A stretch of DNA of 64,000 bases from Lumbricus terrestris (lineage: Eukaryota > Annelida > Clitellata > Crassiclitellata > Lumbricidae). Made by a program: the position numbers and the translations under genes. The stretch covers positions 19,350,039 to 19,414,038 of the forward strand of contig OX457037.1 of NCBI GenBank assembly GCA_949752735.1. The letters run 5' to 3'. The stretch's first letter is position 1; the number at the start of each line of letters is the position of its first letter. Positions 13,297 to 25,004 of this stretch are shown here, one piece after another. The notes under the pieces were generated by a model. It was given only the letters and a program-made list of their open reading frames with translations, was not told where the DNA came from and did no database searches.

Positions 13297-14271
13297 TCCA
13301 TATAAATAAAGAGAAGATTCTGTGTATCTGTTTGTCTGCTTGTTTGTTTGGGATGCATTTCGAGAGTTTTGCACCTTTTCACTCCAAACTTTCACTACTG
13401 TATCCGACTCGGCATGGGACACCCAGTGGATGGGTCCGCGAATTTCTCCCACCATGGGGGCCAGGGTGGGGATGGGGGCAAAAAACCATTTTTCTACTTT
13501 TCGGCCGTTTCAGTGCATATAGTCACACTTATTCACCTGAAAGTTACAGTTAGACAGGGGGTGGGTGGGGGTGGGGTGGGTGGGGGCGGGGAGTGGGAGA
13601 GGGAAGGTGGTGAGAGGTGAGAAAAAACAATTTCACGGATGGCGTACCGGTGGAGGTTGGAATGAGGTGGGGTTTGGTGGTGTGGGCTGGGTGGTGGGTG
13701 GGGTGGGGGTTGGGAGGAAATTTTCCCGAAAACCCAAATTTCACGGATGGCGTACCGGTGCAGATCGGAATGTGGTGGGGTGGGGCGGGGGTTAGGGGTG
13801 GGCTGGGGGTGGTGGGGGTGAGGGTAGGGAGGAAATTTTCTCGAAAACCCAAATTTCACGGATGGCTTACCGGTGGAGGTCGGAATGGGGTGGGGTGGGT
13901 GGTGGGTGGGGGTTGAGGTGGGGGTGGAAATGGGGTGAGGTGGGGGTGGGCGTGGGATGGGGTTTGGGGTAGGGAATAAATTTTTCCGAAAACCCAAATT
14001 TCAAGAGTGGCGTACGGGTGGAGGTCGGAATGGGATGAGGGAGGGGTTGGGGTGGGTGGGGGTGGAGGGTGGGGAGGAAAATTTCTTGAAACCCTAATTT
14101 TACGGGTGGCGTACCGGTGGAGGTCGGAGTGCAATGGGGTTGGTGGTGTGTGGAAAAGGTGGGTGGGCAGTATGAGTGCAGATGTGGTCAAGTGGGGGTA
14201 GGGAAGTAGGAGATTAACCCGGAGCGGGGCAAACCCTGAATTTTTCGGGCAACGCCGGCTACCCCAGCTAG
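13297..14271 (+). mobile_element. Non-autonomous Helitron, 975 bp
   Basis: It starts TCCATATAAATAAAGAGAAG followed by TGTTTGTCTGCTTG, a typical Helitron 5' end. It ends GGGCAACGCCGGCTACCCCA then GCTAG, with a hairpin-prone GC block before CTAG. It sits between an A (13296) and a T (14272), as expected for Helitron insertion without target duplication. No Rep/helicase coding is seen. The interior carries a G-rich tandem array. It lies 56 bp upstream of the acceptor of the exon at 13241 in the minus-strand gene, probably inside an intron. Confidence 0.7.
13560..14250 (+). repeat. G-rich ~100-145-bp tandem repeat inside the Helitron
   Basis: Five units each contain AATTTCACGGATGGCGTACC or a close variant, at about 13628, 13738, 13853, 13998 and 14095. 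Between them lie runs such as GGGGTGGGTGGGGGTGGGG. The strand asymmetry is strong (G on plus), giving many potential G-quadruplexes. The Pro-rich minus-strand open frames are by-products. Confidence 0.8.
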
Positions 14272-14447
14272 TCACAAATAAAGAGCTGTAGACCATAGCG
14301 GTCTCTTCTTGCAAAATAATTAAACCGTGGAGGATCATAAATAAATCAAAACGCTCAGTTCAGAAATGAGTCTGCTGCTGGATTTGAGTCAGAGAATAAG
14401 TCTGCTGTGAGAGTTGTGCATGTAGATTGATAGTATTCGTATATAGT

Positions 14448-14786
14448 CAGTGGCGGATCCAGAACGTTTCGAAGGGGGGGCCAAAGTTTTCGGTCTTGTT
14501 GGTGGAACAGGGGGGGAAATTTGGTGTGATTTTCGCCGCCAAAAAAGTCGATGACCTTTTTTTTAGTCATCGACAAATTTTCCGGGAAAGGAAGATACCA
14601 TTTTAACCGCTAAATCGAATGGGGGGCCACGTACCATACGATTTTTAATGGGGGGGGCCTGATGTCCTGTTTTTTTCTCCCGCTACATTTATTTAATGGC
14701 TTGTTGAAACCAAATGGGGGCCACGTCCCATGCAATTTTTAAATGGGGGGCCATGGCCGGATTGGCCCCTCCTGGATCCGCCTCTG
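14448..14786 (+). mobile_element. Non-autonomous hAT element, 339 bp
   Basis: The termini are CAGTGGCGGATCCAG and CTGGATCCGCCTCTG, flanked by a perfect 8-bp duplication TATATAGT (14440-14447 and 14787-14794). The interior has G runs and GGGGGGCCA motifs and no coding capacity. The element at 56066-56382 is a relative in reverse orientation. Confidence 0.85.
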
Positions 14787-14794
14787 TATATAGT

Positions 14795-16669
14795 GCATTT
14801 TAGAAGCTGTATAGGCATGGGTGGAATTTAGGTTTGCGTTCTTGGGAGCTAAAAAGAACGTGGACAAATATTCTCTGTGGTATGGCTGATTATTGCGTTG
14901 CTTGACGACCATGTTTAGGGTTTGGGTTTGAGTTTTCATGACAGTGGACGAGAGAGAACTCCAAAGTAATAATAGGCCTAAGACTAATGAAAGCTATATA
15001 GAAACTGTCTGAACACTGGAAGGAAGACAGTTTGAATAAATGGAGGAAAAGATATCAATCGTTTGACGATAGTGTGCCTTTAATGTTGATGAAACTTCCT
15101 GCCTTAAAAGGTTCTAGTGCGAAGTAGACAACGATTTTTCTATTATCAAGGTTGCGAGAAATTCCACATCAACTTTACAGCTGGACAATTTTTAATATGC
15201 TCTCCAAGAAAATCAGTCATTGATAATACACTTTATATTTACAGCTTAGCCTAAATATAATTATTGTACTCACGTTCTTGAATCTCCTCGCTTTATATAA
15301 AATTACAGACATACGATTGTAGGCCTATAATTCACGTCGTTAAATCAGACTTCAATTGCATCTGCTTTCATTCCCGTAGTTCAAACAGTTTGTCCAAGTT
15401 TCTGCCTCTCTATTCTGAACCCAACTAAGCACCTATCGCAGACTCATGTCACAAATAGTTCCCCTCACTGTCCAGACATAATTATATTCTCATTAGTTTT
15501 CTCAGCCATAATTTTATCTGTGATCCACCTATGCAGAGAAAAAATACTTAACAGTGCCTCATTATACCAGTTGACATTTATTTCACAATAGCCCATGAAA
15601 CCCATCGCAGGGTTTTAAATTGTCGCAGAAGACCCTACCCCATCTCTCACCTCAATTAGGATGCAACGCTTCGGCGCATATGCTTGTCTGCATTGAAAAC
15701 CGGCTTCTTTGGATTACATCGCGTTTAGAGAAAGTAATTCACTTAAAAGTTCTTAGTCAAACTCCGAGCCAACAAGACGTAGACAACATACTGTAAGAAT
15801 GGGAGTAAAAGGACCCACATGCTGAATGTGCGCATGTTGTATCGGTCTACAATGCGAGTCTAGTTGAATGGGAAATTCAATTAGCCTTAGCCAATGGTAG
15901 GCCTAGAGATGGGAGGGTAGCCTACTATAACTGAATTATATCGTTCCATTCGCTTATACAATTGGCGATTGTCCCGTTAGAGGAAACGTAAGACGCCCTC
16001 TATTGTTCGATGTTTTGATATTTTATTTACCTCGCTTGATGCGTATTTGCTTTGGGCTTACTCCTTATTTTGCCTTATTGCTACATTAGCTCCAAACACG
16101 AAGCATGCACATGCGCGTGCAACAAATGCTAATTGATGAATCAGACATGAGAATCAGACACAGAATGGTCCGTGCAAAATATATAATTATAATAGTTTAT
16201 AGACTGTAAAGCCATTCTATATCATTCTTTTTTTCTAAGTGGTGTTTGCTTGGCATAAACTTAGTTATGTTAATGCTAAGGAAACGACTCTTAAAAAGAA
16301 GATCTAGACATGTTATTCTGAAGGCAACAGCGTCAACGCCCTATCATCCCCTATGGGTTTGAACAGAGGATCTCGCCTTTACTTATGCACAGACACACGC
16401 ACGTCCTTGTAAAAGCCTATGCCCGGTAGGCCTACTGGAAAAACATTGACTGAGCTTAAGAGTTGAACGCAGAATTAAAAAGCAGGTATCTTTGTCCGAA
16501 ATAGACACACATTTATCATGCACTGCTTAAAACGACGTAACAGATACATACCATAGAAAATTTTAAAGGACCGAAATTTCAATACCTTGTATATAAAATG
16601 TATAAGTCTACAGTTAAGCGTTTTAAGCAATGCAAGACAGTAAGCCCTACAATACATTTACTAGAAAAA
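14795..16669. other. AT-rich noncoding DNA
   Basis: No supportable exon, RNA or element boundary was found. It probably contains introns or upstream DNA of the minus-strand gene. TAGGCCTA words appear at several places, such as about 15320 and 15900. Confidence 0.5.
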
Positions 16670-16819
16670 AGCAATTCACTGCTTTAATCGGTTGCTGAAA
16701 TACGCTGACGACAGTTACGGTACATTCTTATACCTGCCTCCGCTATAGATACCACTTCTTTTGAACTTGAAAATATTGCAAATTGGGCACTTTCTTGTAA
16801 TCTTAAACTCAACACCAAT

Positions 16820-19337
16820 CAGTGGCGTCTAACCCCCCCCCCCCACTTGGAGTGGGAGAACAAACCCCCCCCATTTTCGCCGACTTAAAACAATTGTATG
16901 GGAATCTGTTCATATGTTACGTACGCACAGTGATTAATCTAGTCCCCCTCCTCTGGGGGGGAATGAGGTTTCTGGGGGGGGGAGACAATTGAGCGTCCGA
17001 AGGACGCTCGTGATGCGCGTTGCACTGTGAGGGGCAGGGGTATGGGGAGGGGATGCGCCCCTCTCCATCAGAAACTTTTTGAATTTGCACATTGCAATGG
17101 CAGCATTTTAAGGTGTCTTCTTAACAAAATAGTTGTACTTTTTCGGTTGCCCATTAGAAACTTTTTGAATTTCCACAATGCAATGGCAGCATTTAAAGGT
17201 GTCGTCTTAACAAAATAGCTGTACTTTTTCAGTGACCCATTAGAAACTTTTTGAATTTGCACATTGCAATGGCAGCATTTTAAGGTGCCGTCTTAACAAA
17301 ATAGCTGTACTTTTCAGTGACCCATTAGAAATTTTTTGAATTTGCACATTGCAATGGCAGCATTTTAAGGTGCCGTCTTAACAAAATAGCTGTACTTTTT
17401 CAGTGGCTCATTAGAAACTTTTTGGATTTCCACATTGCAATGACAGCACTTTAAGGTATCGTCTTAACAAAATAGCTGTACTTTTTCAGTGACCCATCAG
17501 AAACTTTTTGAATTTGCACATTGCAATGGCAGCATTTTAAGGTGCCGTCTTAACAAAATAGCTGTACTTTTTCAGTGGCTCATTAGAAACTTTTTGGATT
17601 TCCACATTGCAATGACAGCACTTTAAGGTATCGTCTTAACAAAATAGCTGTACTTTTTCAGTGACCCATTAGAAGCTTTTTGAATTTGCACATTGCAATG
17701 GCAGCATTTTAAGGTGCCGTCTTAACAAAATAGCTGTACTTTTTCAGTGACCCAAATGATTAGAAACTTTTTGGATTTCCACATTGCAATGGCACCATTT
17801 TAAGGGGTCGTCTTAACAAAATAGCTGTACATTTTCAGTGGCCTATTAGAAACTTTTTGAATGTCCACATTGCAATGGCAGCATTTTAAGGGGTCATCTT
17901 AACAATATAGCTGTACTTTTTCTGTGACCCATTAGAAACTTTTTGAATTTCCACATTGCAATGGTAGCATTTTAAGGGTCATCTTAACAAAATAGCTGTA
18001 CTTTTTCAGTGGCCCATTAGAAACTTTTTGAATTTCCACAATGCAATGGCAGCATTTTAAGGTGTCGTCTTAATAAAAAAAATTACCGGTACTCATTTTC
18101 CATGCTGATACTAGCCTAGCCATGGTTTGAGACCTTAGAGTGTCGCCTCCCAATTGCATACAATTTTTGGATTTGCACATTGCTGCCGTACGTAGCATTT
18201 TAAGCTGTCTTGATATCAGTGCTCAGAGTTGTGGTTCAAGACTTCAATAAATGTCGCTCCCAATGCTTAATTTTTTTTAATTTGCAGACTGTGATGGCGG
18301 CTTTTAAGTTGCCATCTTAGACGAATTTTCATTATAGATAAATAAGCTCAATGAATGACACTGTAGTAAATTATAATGATATTTAGGAAATATTTCTGAA
18401 ACATTGGGGCGATATAATTATATAGGCATCTCCGTCACCCCTTTAAATCTCCGTCCATGCGCTTAGAAGCTGAAAGCTAATAATTCGAATTCTCCACAGA
18501 AACTCTCTGTGTAGGCAGACCGTATAGCTGTTGACAACTCCTGCTGATGTCGATGCAACTCTTCGCGAAATAAGAAAAACTTATAACACAGAAACAGTCA
18601 AATTCGGTTGTCTATGGCAGACCTACATGTAAAATGACTACCATCTAGCTTCCTGCACTTATGGCTGCATCTTTATAGCATGGAAAGACTTTGCTTTACA
18701 TCAGAGCTGCTCTTATCCATTTCAGCGATATGCATAGGCCTACTGGCTGGGAATCTAATGCGAAACATCTGTTATTAGCTTCATTAGACTACGCTTAGGC
18801 TACTTTTACTAGGGACCACTGTCCGATGACTGGGGTAGGCTACACGTGCACAGCAAGACTTGGTGTCAAACGGGTCGTTTGATTCTTGCTGCGCGACCGT
18901 CGCAATCATTAATTTTGTTGCCTTCATCACAGCAATGAGGATGGTCACGACGACGACGACATCACCTGCCAAGGGTGGGGCTTCGGCTTGGCTCCGTCAG
19001 TAAACGTGATTAGCGATAAGAGATCAACCCCGAATGGGTGTGTGCCGTGTGTTCCACCCTTGCATGCCATAGACCTGACTGACACTAATGTCTATGAGTT
19101 GTCCTGCTCCCTACCAAATATAAGTGACATCAAGCGAACCGTGGGTTCGTTAGTCCAAGGTAATAATGTTTTTCGATAATAAATGATGCACAAATAATAA
19201 TTTTCGTATTCCAGGCCTTTATTTAATAGAAATTCACAACCCCCCCCCCCAATTTACACCCGAAAAACGTCAACCCCCCCACTTTCAGAAACCGTGGGAG
19301 AACGTTCTCCCAACCCCCCCATTGGTAGACGCCACTG
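16820..19337. mobile_element. 2.5-kb hAT-like element inserted in the LINE
   Basis: The ends are CAGTGGCGTCTA and TAGACGCCACTG, perfect 12-bp inverted termini. The flanks are ACACCAAT on both sides (16812-16819 and 19338-19345). Both subterminal regions carry C runs and GGGAGAAC. Inside lies a truncated copy of another family, starting CAGTGATTAATCTAG at 16928 and carrying an 86-bp array. No transposase was recognised. The open stretch at 18988-19179 has no recognisable domain. Confidence 0.85.
17066..18080 (+). repeat. 86-bp tandem array, about 12 copies
   Basis: The unit is about 86 bp and includes CCATTAGAAACTTTTTGAAT, CACATTGCAATGGCAGCATT and CTTAACAAAATAGCTGTACT. Neighbouring copies differ by a few bases. 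The decayed right edge runs on to about 18310. The same unit is found at 31680-32076 and, reversed, at 37945-40157. Confidence 0.9.
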
Positions 19338-20125
19338 ACACCAATAAATCCAAAGAGATGATCTTTAGGCGTCCGCGCTCTAAATTACTCAACCTCCCCT
19401 CACCTATACCTGGAATAAGTAGAGTTTCTGAGTCTCTTATTCTTGGAGTAACCTTAACGGATAGACTTAGTTTTGACCCCCATATTGACCGGATTTGCAT
19501 TAAGGCTTGTCAATCGCTCTATGCGATACGTGTTCTTGTAGCTCATGGCCTCTCCGGGACTCGCTTGTATGATGTAGTTCAGGCCACCATATTGGCTCGC
19601 CTTATGTATATGCCTCCCCTGCTTGGTTTGGCTTTGCTAATTCTGGTCAGCGCGTGCGTATTAATGCAATAATACGGAAAATGGTGCGGCTCAACTTTCT
19701 TTCTGCCGACCAGAAGTCGTTCGATGACCTCTGTGGTCACGCTGATTCCTCCCTCTTCTCTTTTTTTTACTCTACAACCCAAGCCACGTCCTTGCTCCTC
19801 TATTACCTCCCATTAAAAATGCTACCTACTCACTCCGTCCTCGTTCTCATAACCGTGAGATTCCTCATGCAGACGCACTTACCAGACGTGGCTTTATAAC
19901 ACGGATGCTATTCAAGTGACAATATATTTTTTCCTGTCTAGCCTAAGTTCTCTCCTGTATAGATCACAACATGTCTATTATGTAGTTGTATAATGTGTTT
20001 ATTGAATTGCATATTTCTATTTGTCTTGATTGTATACTTGCATTAATTATTCTGTTCTTGTACATTGTTCCCGCAGTGCGTTTGCAGGCGATTCAATAAA
20101 GTATATACTTACTTACTTACTTACT

Positions 20126-20438
20126 TACATAGGCCTATGTTAGGTAAGGTTGTAGTAGATATAAAGTTCCCCCTACTATGCGAGGCCTGAGGCCAATGTT
20201 GACAATTCAGAGCAGATGTAGCCTAAGTTACGGGAAGGCAAGCGATGTGTATTTTATATAGACTACGCCCATAAACAGACAATGACTAGGGACGTAGGCT
20301 ACATAAACGACCAGTTGTAGGCCTATCATTGCATGAGGTATACCCTACAGTCGGAAAATCTGAAACCAATAGACTAATAACAAAAGGCGCTAAAAATCAA
20401 ACTGTATATAGCAAGTTATAAGCCTTTGTATCCGTCGC

Positions 20439-20482
<44 letters not shown>

Positions 20483-21541
20483 TATATATATATATAGCGT
20501 AGACCTACCATCTCTATCGCCTCGTTTTTTTCATCGAATGCGAAAAGCTCGAATTACCGTGAATAGCGGTTGAATGCTCTTTAAAAATACTAAGCGCTTC
20601 GTTCTAGAAGTGATGCCATCCGATTGCTTTTTATAGCCTACATGTAGGCTATTGCCTGCGTCGTCAAAGTGTCAAGTAAGTTTTATAGCCCTACGTCAAG
20701 ATTCAGCAGCATTTCTGATTTTTATTTTCCGTAGTTTATGCGATACAGGCTTTGCATAAAATGCTGCTGACACCCTTATTAGTAGGTTATTTCAATGAAA
20801 TACAGTCCCAATGACGTTCCTATAGGCCTAGCTGACTTCAGTTACGTTATAGTAACCTATTATTACTGTTTAATTATAATTATTGTTAAAAGTATGACTA
20901 ATAGGCCTACTTGTTTTGGGACGTTATGGGAATGTCGTTTCATCAACGCCAAATTTAGGGCGAGGATTAACAGCCAGTCTTATATTGGTCGTTTAATGAT
21001 GTCCCCATAGATCGAATGAAGCAAACATTCCAATTATTAAGAATCACCAAGACTTGAAGTGCTTTCGCCAAAATAACAATGGATATAGGCTACAAAAGAT
21101 TAAGAGCAGCTTTGAAAAAATGCAGCAGATGGCCCATAAATAACTCGTCGCAAAGCTGTTCACAAAAATGAACTTGCAAACTGAATCATCGGTTGTTTAC
21201 ATGAGTGCGAGGGTTCACCACTTAACCTGCTAAGAATTTCTTCTCAATGGAATCGTGAGTGCATGCTGCGAATGTTGCAAGTTGGACACTGAGGGCTTTT
21301 GCGGGATGAGGCGTGACGATATAAGTGAGGGTCGTCTTCGAACACAGTCCTTGAGATCATAATGAACTCTATGTGTCACATAGGCCTAATAGCATAAACA
21401 CATGTAAGTGGAGAACAATAGAATCGACTACTGCAACTCACTATTTGCTTTTATACAATACAATATAGTATGCAGCGTCTCATCTTCCCGCCACAGAGTA
21501 CGGTCAGTGAACTCATTGTAGCTGAGTTGGATATATATATA
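20126..21541. other. AT-rich noncoding DNA with a (TA)n run
   Basis: Nothing coding is supported. It holds a (TA)n run at 20441-20496, several TAGGCCTA words, and at 21180-21330 one copy of a dispersed repeat. Confidence 0.5.
21180..21330 (+). repeat. Dispersed repeat, copy 1 of 2
   Basis: It shares ordered words with 28905-29065: GAATCATCGGTTGTTTACAT, TTTCTCAATGGAATCGTGA, GGGCACTGAGGGC and AGGCGTGAC or near variants. It has no coding frame, and its type is unknown. Confidence 0.6.
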
Positions 21542-22430
21542 CAGGGTGGGCCAGCATAAAAAAAAAAAGTCGAACTGATACTAGTTTAGGTTTTAATTAT
21601 ATACTTGGATCAGCGCTAGCTACCGTTTTTTGTCATTACTGACGCATTATGACGCCGTTTCCCGGGAAAATTCTATCGTTTTTTGCTAAAACGCGCGTAG
21701 ACACGATCATTTTGGGTGTTTGTAGGGTCCCTACCATGAATATATTCTAATCGCATAACCGCGTCCTTTCAATTTTGCCAACAGCCGTGCACTGCCATGC
21801 GCTGCTTCAGACGCTTGCACGCTGCCAGTCGTTTCTTTGCGTAAGAGCTGGAGAGTTCGTGGGACTTCTCGTCGACAAATTACTTTAACTTTAGGTCTAT
21901 AATCTTTTCCAATACGCTATTCAGTGCTTCCAAGACGGCCTGTTTTGCGCTGAATTTGCATGCAGGGCCTGCCCTGGTCATTGTCTTGACTGCAAATGTA
22001 CGCGGACACACGAGCAATGTTAGCGGATGTGAGCGCCGTGCGCTCCGATTCCCATGGTTTGCAAGTAGAAAGTCCTGTTTTATTAATTTTCCGTAGCAGA
22101 TAATACAAGGTATTGTTTATTCCATCCTCTGTTAGAATATTCGTTAATCATTTCAAACGAATTAAATCCCTTACCAGTTCGTAAAATTAAGATCGAAACG
22201 CGATCATCGTCTGTCAACGGCGCCAGGTTGCGTCACAAATGACAGCAAAATATGGTAGCTAGCGCTGTTCCGGGCATATAATTAAAACCGAGACTAGTAT
22301 CAGTTCGACTTTTTTAGAGATAATACTAGAGTGAAATACCTTTAATTTGATGCATCAAGTATAAATAAATGTTAAAAATTGGCGAAGTTATACGCGTGCA
22401 AAGTCGGGACATTTATGCTGGCCCACCCTG
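21542..22430. mobile_element. Tc1/mariner-like non-autonomous element, 889 bp
   Basis: The ends are CAGGGTGGGCCAGCATAAA and its reverse complement TTTATGCTGGCCCACCCTG, flanked by TA on both sides within TA-rich DNA. A second inverted pair lies inside: AGTCGAACTGATACTAGT at about 21568 and ACTAGTATCAGTTCGACT at about 22295. Its arms continue inwards to GCGCTAGCTACC. No intact transposase is visible, so it is probably an internally deleted copy. Confidence 0.75.
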
Positions 22431-22435
22431 TATAT

Positions 22436-22469
<34 letters not shown>

Positions 22470-22484
22470 GTAATGATATGCTAG

Positions 22485-22590
22485 TGGAGCAGAACTCTCG
22501 AACTAAATTTCTGCCCTGGTTGAGGATTCGAACTTCTGCATTTCGCTTTCGAAGTCCAGCGCGTCAACCAGTGCACCATCGAGCCTATTG
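22485..22590 (-). mobile_element. tRNA-derived SINE head
   Basis: On the minus strand the sequence reads GGCTCGATGGTGCACTGG, an A-box-like start. A B-box GTTCGAATCC follows about 50 nt downstream, the spacing of a tRNA promoter. No acceptor stem closes properly, so it is a SINE and not a tRNA gene. Confidence 0.55.
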
Positions 22591-22689
22591 ACAATTGAGC
22601 ACCCGAGTAAGTAGGCCTAAGCTTAAGCAATTATTAGATTTACAGGTTTTTCAAAGTCTTCTTAATTTCTTGCATCTGCTATCAGCGCC

Positions 22690-22893
22690 GCCAAAAACTA
22701 GCTCTCTCTACTCAGAGGCGCTCCCGACTACAGCGCGGACTATGAATCGGAGTTTTACGCGGAAGCGCGCGAACCATTGCGAGTGAAGGACTTGCGCAAG
22801 GTTCGTATACGCAGCGGCTTGAGGGTGGATTCGAACCTGGAACTATCCGGCTATATAAGGCACCGATCCCACCACTACAGCACCTTGCCCCCA
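22690..22893 (-). mobile_element. tRNA-derived SINE
   Basis: The minus strand has GTGCTGTAGTGGTGGGATCG (A-box-like) and GGTTCGAATCC (B box). The body shares CAGAGGCGCTCCCGA and AGTGAAGGACTTGC with the SINE at 26540-26742, defining one family. Confidence 0.7.
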
Positions 22894-22959
22894 CAATGCT
22901 CATTCAGCATATATGCGTAAGACGAATTGATTCTTCAAATAGGATTGACTGTACTTAAG

Positions 22960-23240
22960 AAAGGCAATGACAATTTAAGTTTACGATAGGCCAAGAATCG
23001 AACTCTTTTACAACTTCCAAAACTGCCTTTCCTTTTATACGGTTTCATGAAAAAACTTGCCAAGAATTTTTTAGAAAAAGTTTTAGAACTGCACAACCAG
23101 TAAGTTTTTTTAGTGCGGCTTTGTCTGGCAAAAATTTCTCGCAGTTTCTGAAAATTAATTTTTTTCACTGCACATAACTACTTTTACAACTGCACAAATT
23201 CATTAGAACTGCACATTTTGTGTAGAACTGCACGTTTAAA
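22960..23240. repeat. Dispersed repeat with TAGAACTGCACA motifs, copy 1
   Basis: Phrases such as TTTTAGAACTGCACAAC, ACATTTTGTGTAGAACTGCA and GTTTAAAAAGCC recur in the same order at 41432-41632. There the copy is bounded by CAGGGCT and AGCCCTG, which suggests a DNA element with short inverted ends. Confidence 0.6.
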
Positions 23241-23729
23241 AAGCCATGAACTTGCCTTTGGCTTTTATTGTAGCTTTCGAAGCCACTGCCGTTGTTGCCG
23301 TAGTAAGCATGATGACTCCAGTTGTTGTTGGAGTTGATAGCAGTGGTCGTTGTTGCTTTCGTTGTTGGTGTCTGGTGGGTATAACTCCCGGCCAACATTG
23401 TCATGGGGTTAGCATGGGGATCAACCAAATGAAATGCCATTCGTCCGTGTATTGCGAATGGATCTCACATGGATTCCACACACGGAGCTGTTGCGATTGG
23501 GTGAGGTGAAGAAGGACTGGGCTGCACAACTGCAGGAGTCTTTGTCTTCTACGTTGAAAAGATTAAACTCTGGTTAATCGAAGTCAGAACTCGGTCGAGT
23601 GAAGGGGCAAGTGATCTAGAGACAGGGTCGTGCAAAGGTCCAGGAATAAACTGGAGTAATGGAAGTGGTATAGTTATTTGGATGTTTGTGTTAATTAAAT
23701 GAGTAGATGTGTTGATGGACGAGTTAAAG

Positions 23730-24062
23730 AATGGATGTTTGTATGAATGTTTAGATGGATGTTTGGATGGATGGATGAATGTTTGGATGGATGTTTGGAT
23801 GGATGGATGGATGTTTGGATGGATGTTTGGATGGATGTTTGGATGGATGTTTGGATGGATGCGTGGATGGATGTTTGGATGGATGTTTTGATGGATTGGT
23901 AGGTGGGAGGGTGGATGGATGTTTGGATGGATGTTTGGATGGATGTTTGGATGGATGGATGGATGGATGTTTGAACGGATTGGTAGGTGGGAGGGTGGAT
24001 GGATGGATTGATGTATGGGAATATTGTTGGGTAGGTGGGAGAGTGGATGGATGGATGGATTG
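23730..24062. repeat. 12-bp minisatellite (GGATGGATGTTT)n
   Basis: Units of GGATGGATGTTT alternate with extra GGAT steps and two copies of GGTAGGTGGGAGGGTGGAT. Decayed GGAT-rich DNA runs on to about 24450. The Pro-Ser-Ile-His frames across it are artefacts. Confidence 0.9.
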
Positions 24063-25004
24063 ATGGGGGGGGATATTGCTGGGATTGGATGAGTTCGTCT
24101 GTTGATTGATTGGTATGGGTGGATGGATTTTAATATAAAGATGAACAGATGGGTGAGGGTGCACATGGGTGGCTATTGAATGCACGGGTTATGAATGGGT
24201 GAGTGGATGGATGAATGAATGGATGGATAGCCTAAATGGAGATTTTGATGGAATTATATTATAATAATTTAATGGGTTGTTTGATTGGTTAAATGGATGG
24301 ATAGATTTGGGACTGTAGGTGGTTGAGGTTGTTTGTACGGGTTGACGGGTGAATAGATGGATATAGTTATTTTAGATGGGTGGATATTTTGATGGGTGAT
24401 GGATTGATGAACAGATCCACGACCAGATGAATAATTGGGTGGATTGGAAAGCAGTTGGATTGTACTATGTAGTGAGGGAGGGTGGGAGGTAACATGTAGT
24501 GCCGGTGTTGCTCTGATTATGGACGGTGCACTGAAAATGTGATTAGATATTATAGTACTAATTTACTGTTGGCTTAATGTGCGGCCTGTGAAGAAAATCA
24601 GAAGAAAATTACTTGTGTGATTGACAGAATCTGTGCAGAGAAGAGTCGACTAAAAACTGTTTAACAGCAAAGATGAACAGCTGGAAACACAAAATTTAAC
24701 ACATAAATCGAAGCAGACTTACCATTTAATAACAGCTTGAAAGAAAACATCAAAGGCAGCAAAATTTAATGTGCATTGTAAATGTAGGCTACAATGTTCA
24801 TTTTGCAATGAATTTATCGGTTGGGATCCTTCACCACCGCTGCTCGTTTGATTGGAAAAAATGAAGTGCAGTGTAATAGGTATCTGCTGTATGACTACCT
24901 CCCAAAGGTAGTTCTTTAGGCTTATTCACTGATCCTATGTGGCGTGGCGCCAAATAGGATCAGTGAATAAGCCTAAAGAACTACCTTTGGTAGGTAGTCA
25001 TACA

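Larger units (their letters stand above)
16670..20125 (+). mobile_element. 5'-truncated LINE (CR1/Jockey-like), split by a hAT insertion
   Basis: The part at 16670-16819 encodes the end of a reverse transcriptase palm, with YADD at 16701-16712. The part at 19338-19914 continues it (KSKEMIFRRPRSK, ILGVTLTDRLSFDPHID). It ends TYSLRPRSHNREIPHADALT then RRGFITRMLFK and a TGA at 19912-19914. At least two frame changes show it is dead. The 3' end has ATTCAATAAAG and an (ACTT)n tail at about 20105-20127, the kind of microsatellite tail many LINEs carry. The two parts rejoin in sense when the 16820-19337 insert and one 8-bp copy are removed. Confidence 0.8.

Noticed and set aside
13533..14338. Pro-rich minus-strand frames of 100-160 codons
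   Set aside because: They arise from the G-rich Helitron array, and the frame shifts between units.
15600..15760. A possible minus-strand exon with a GTGAGA donor
   Set aside because: Only one frame is open, and its exit phase does not fit the exon starting at 13241.
17066..18080. CRISPR-like array
   Set aside because: The 86-bp units abut with no unique spacers, and the host is eukaryotic. It is a tandem repeat inside transposons.
22485..22893. tRNA genes
   Set aside because: A- and B-box-like motifs are present but cloverleaf stems do not close and the bodies continue as SINEs.
23549..24185. Long Pro/Ser/Ile/His-rich minus-strand frame (205 codons)
   Set aside because: It is the GGATGGATGTTT minisatellite read backwards.
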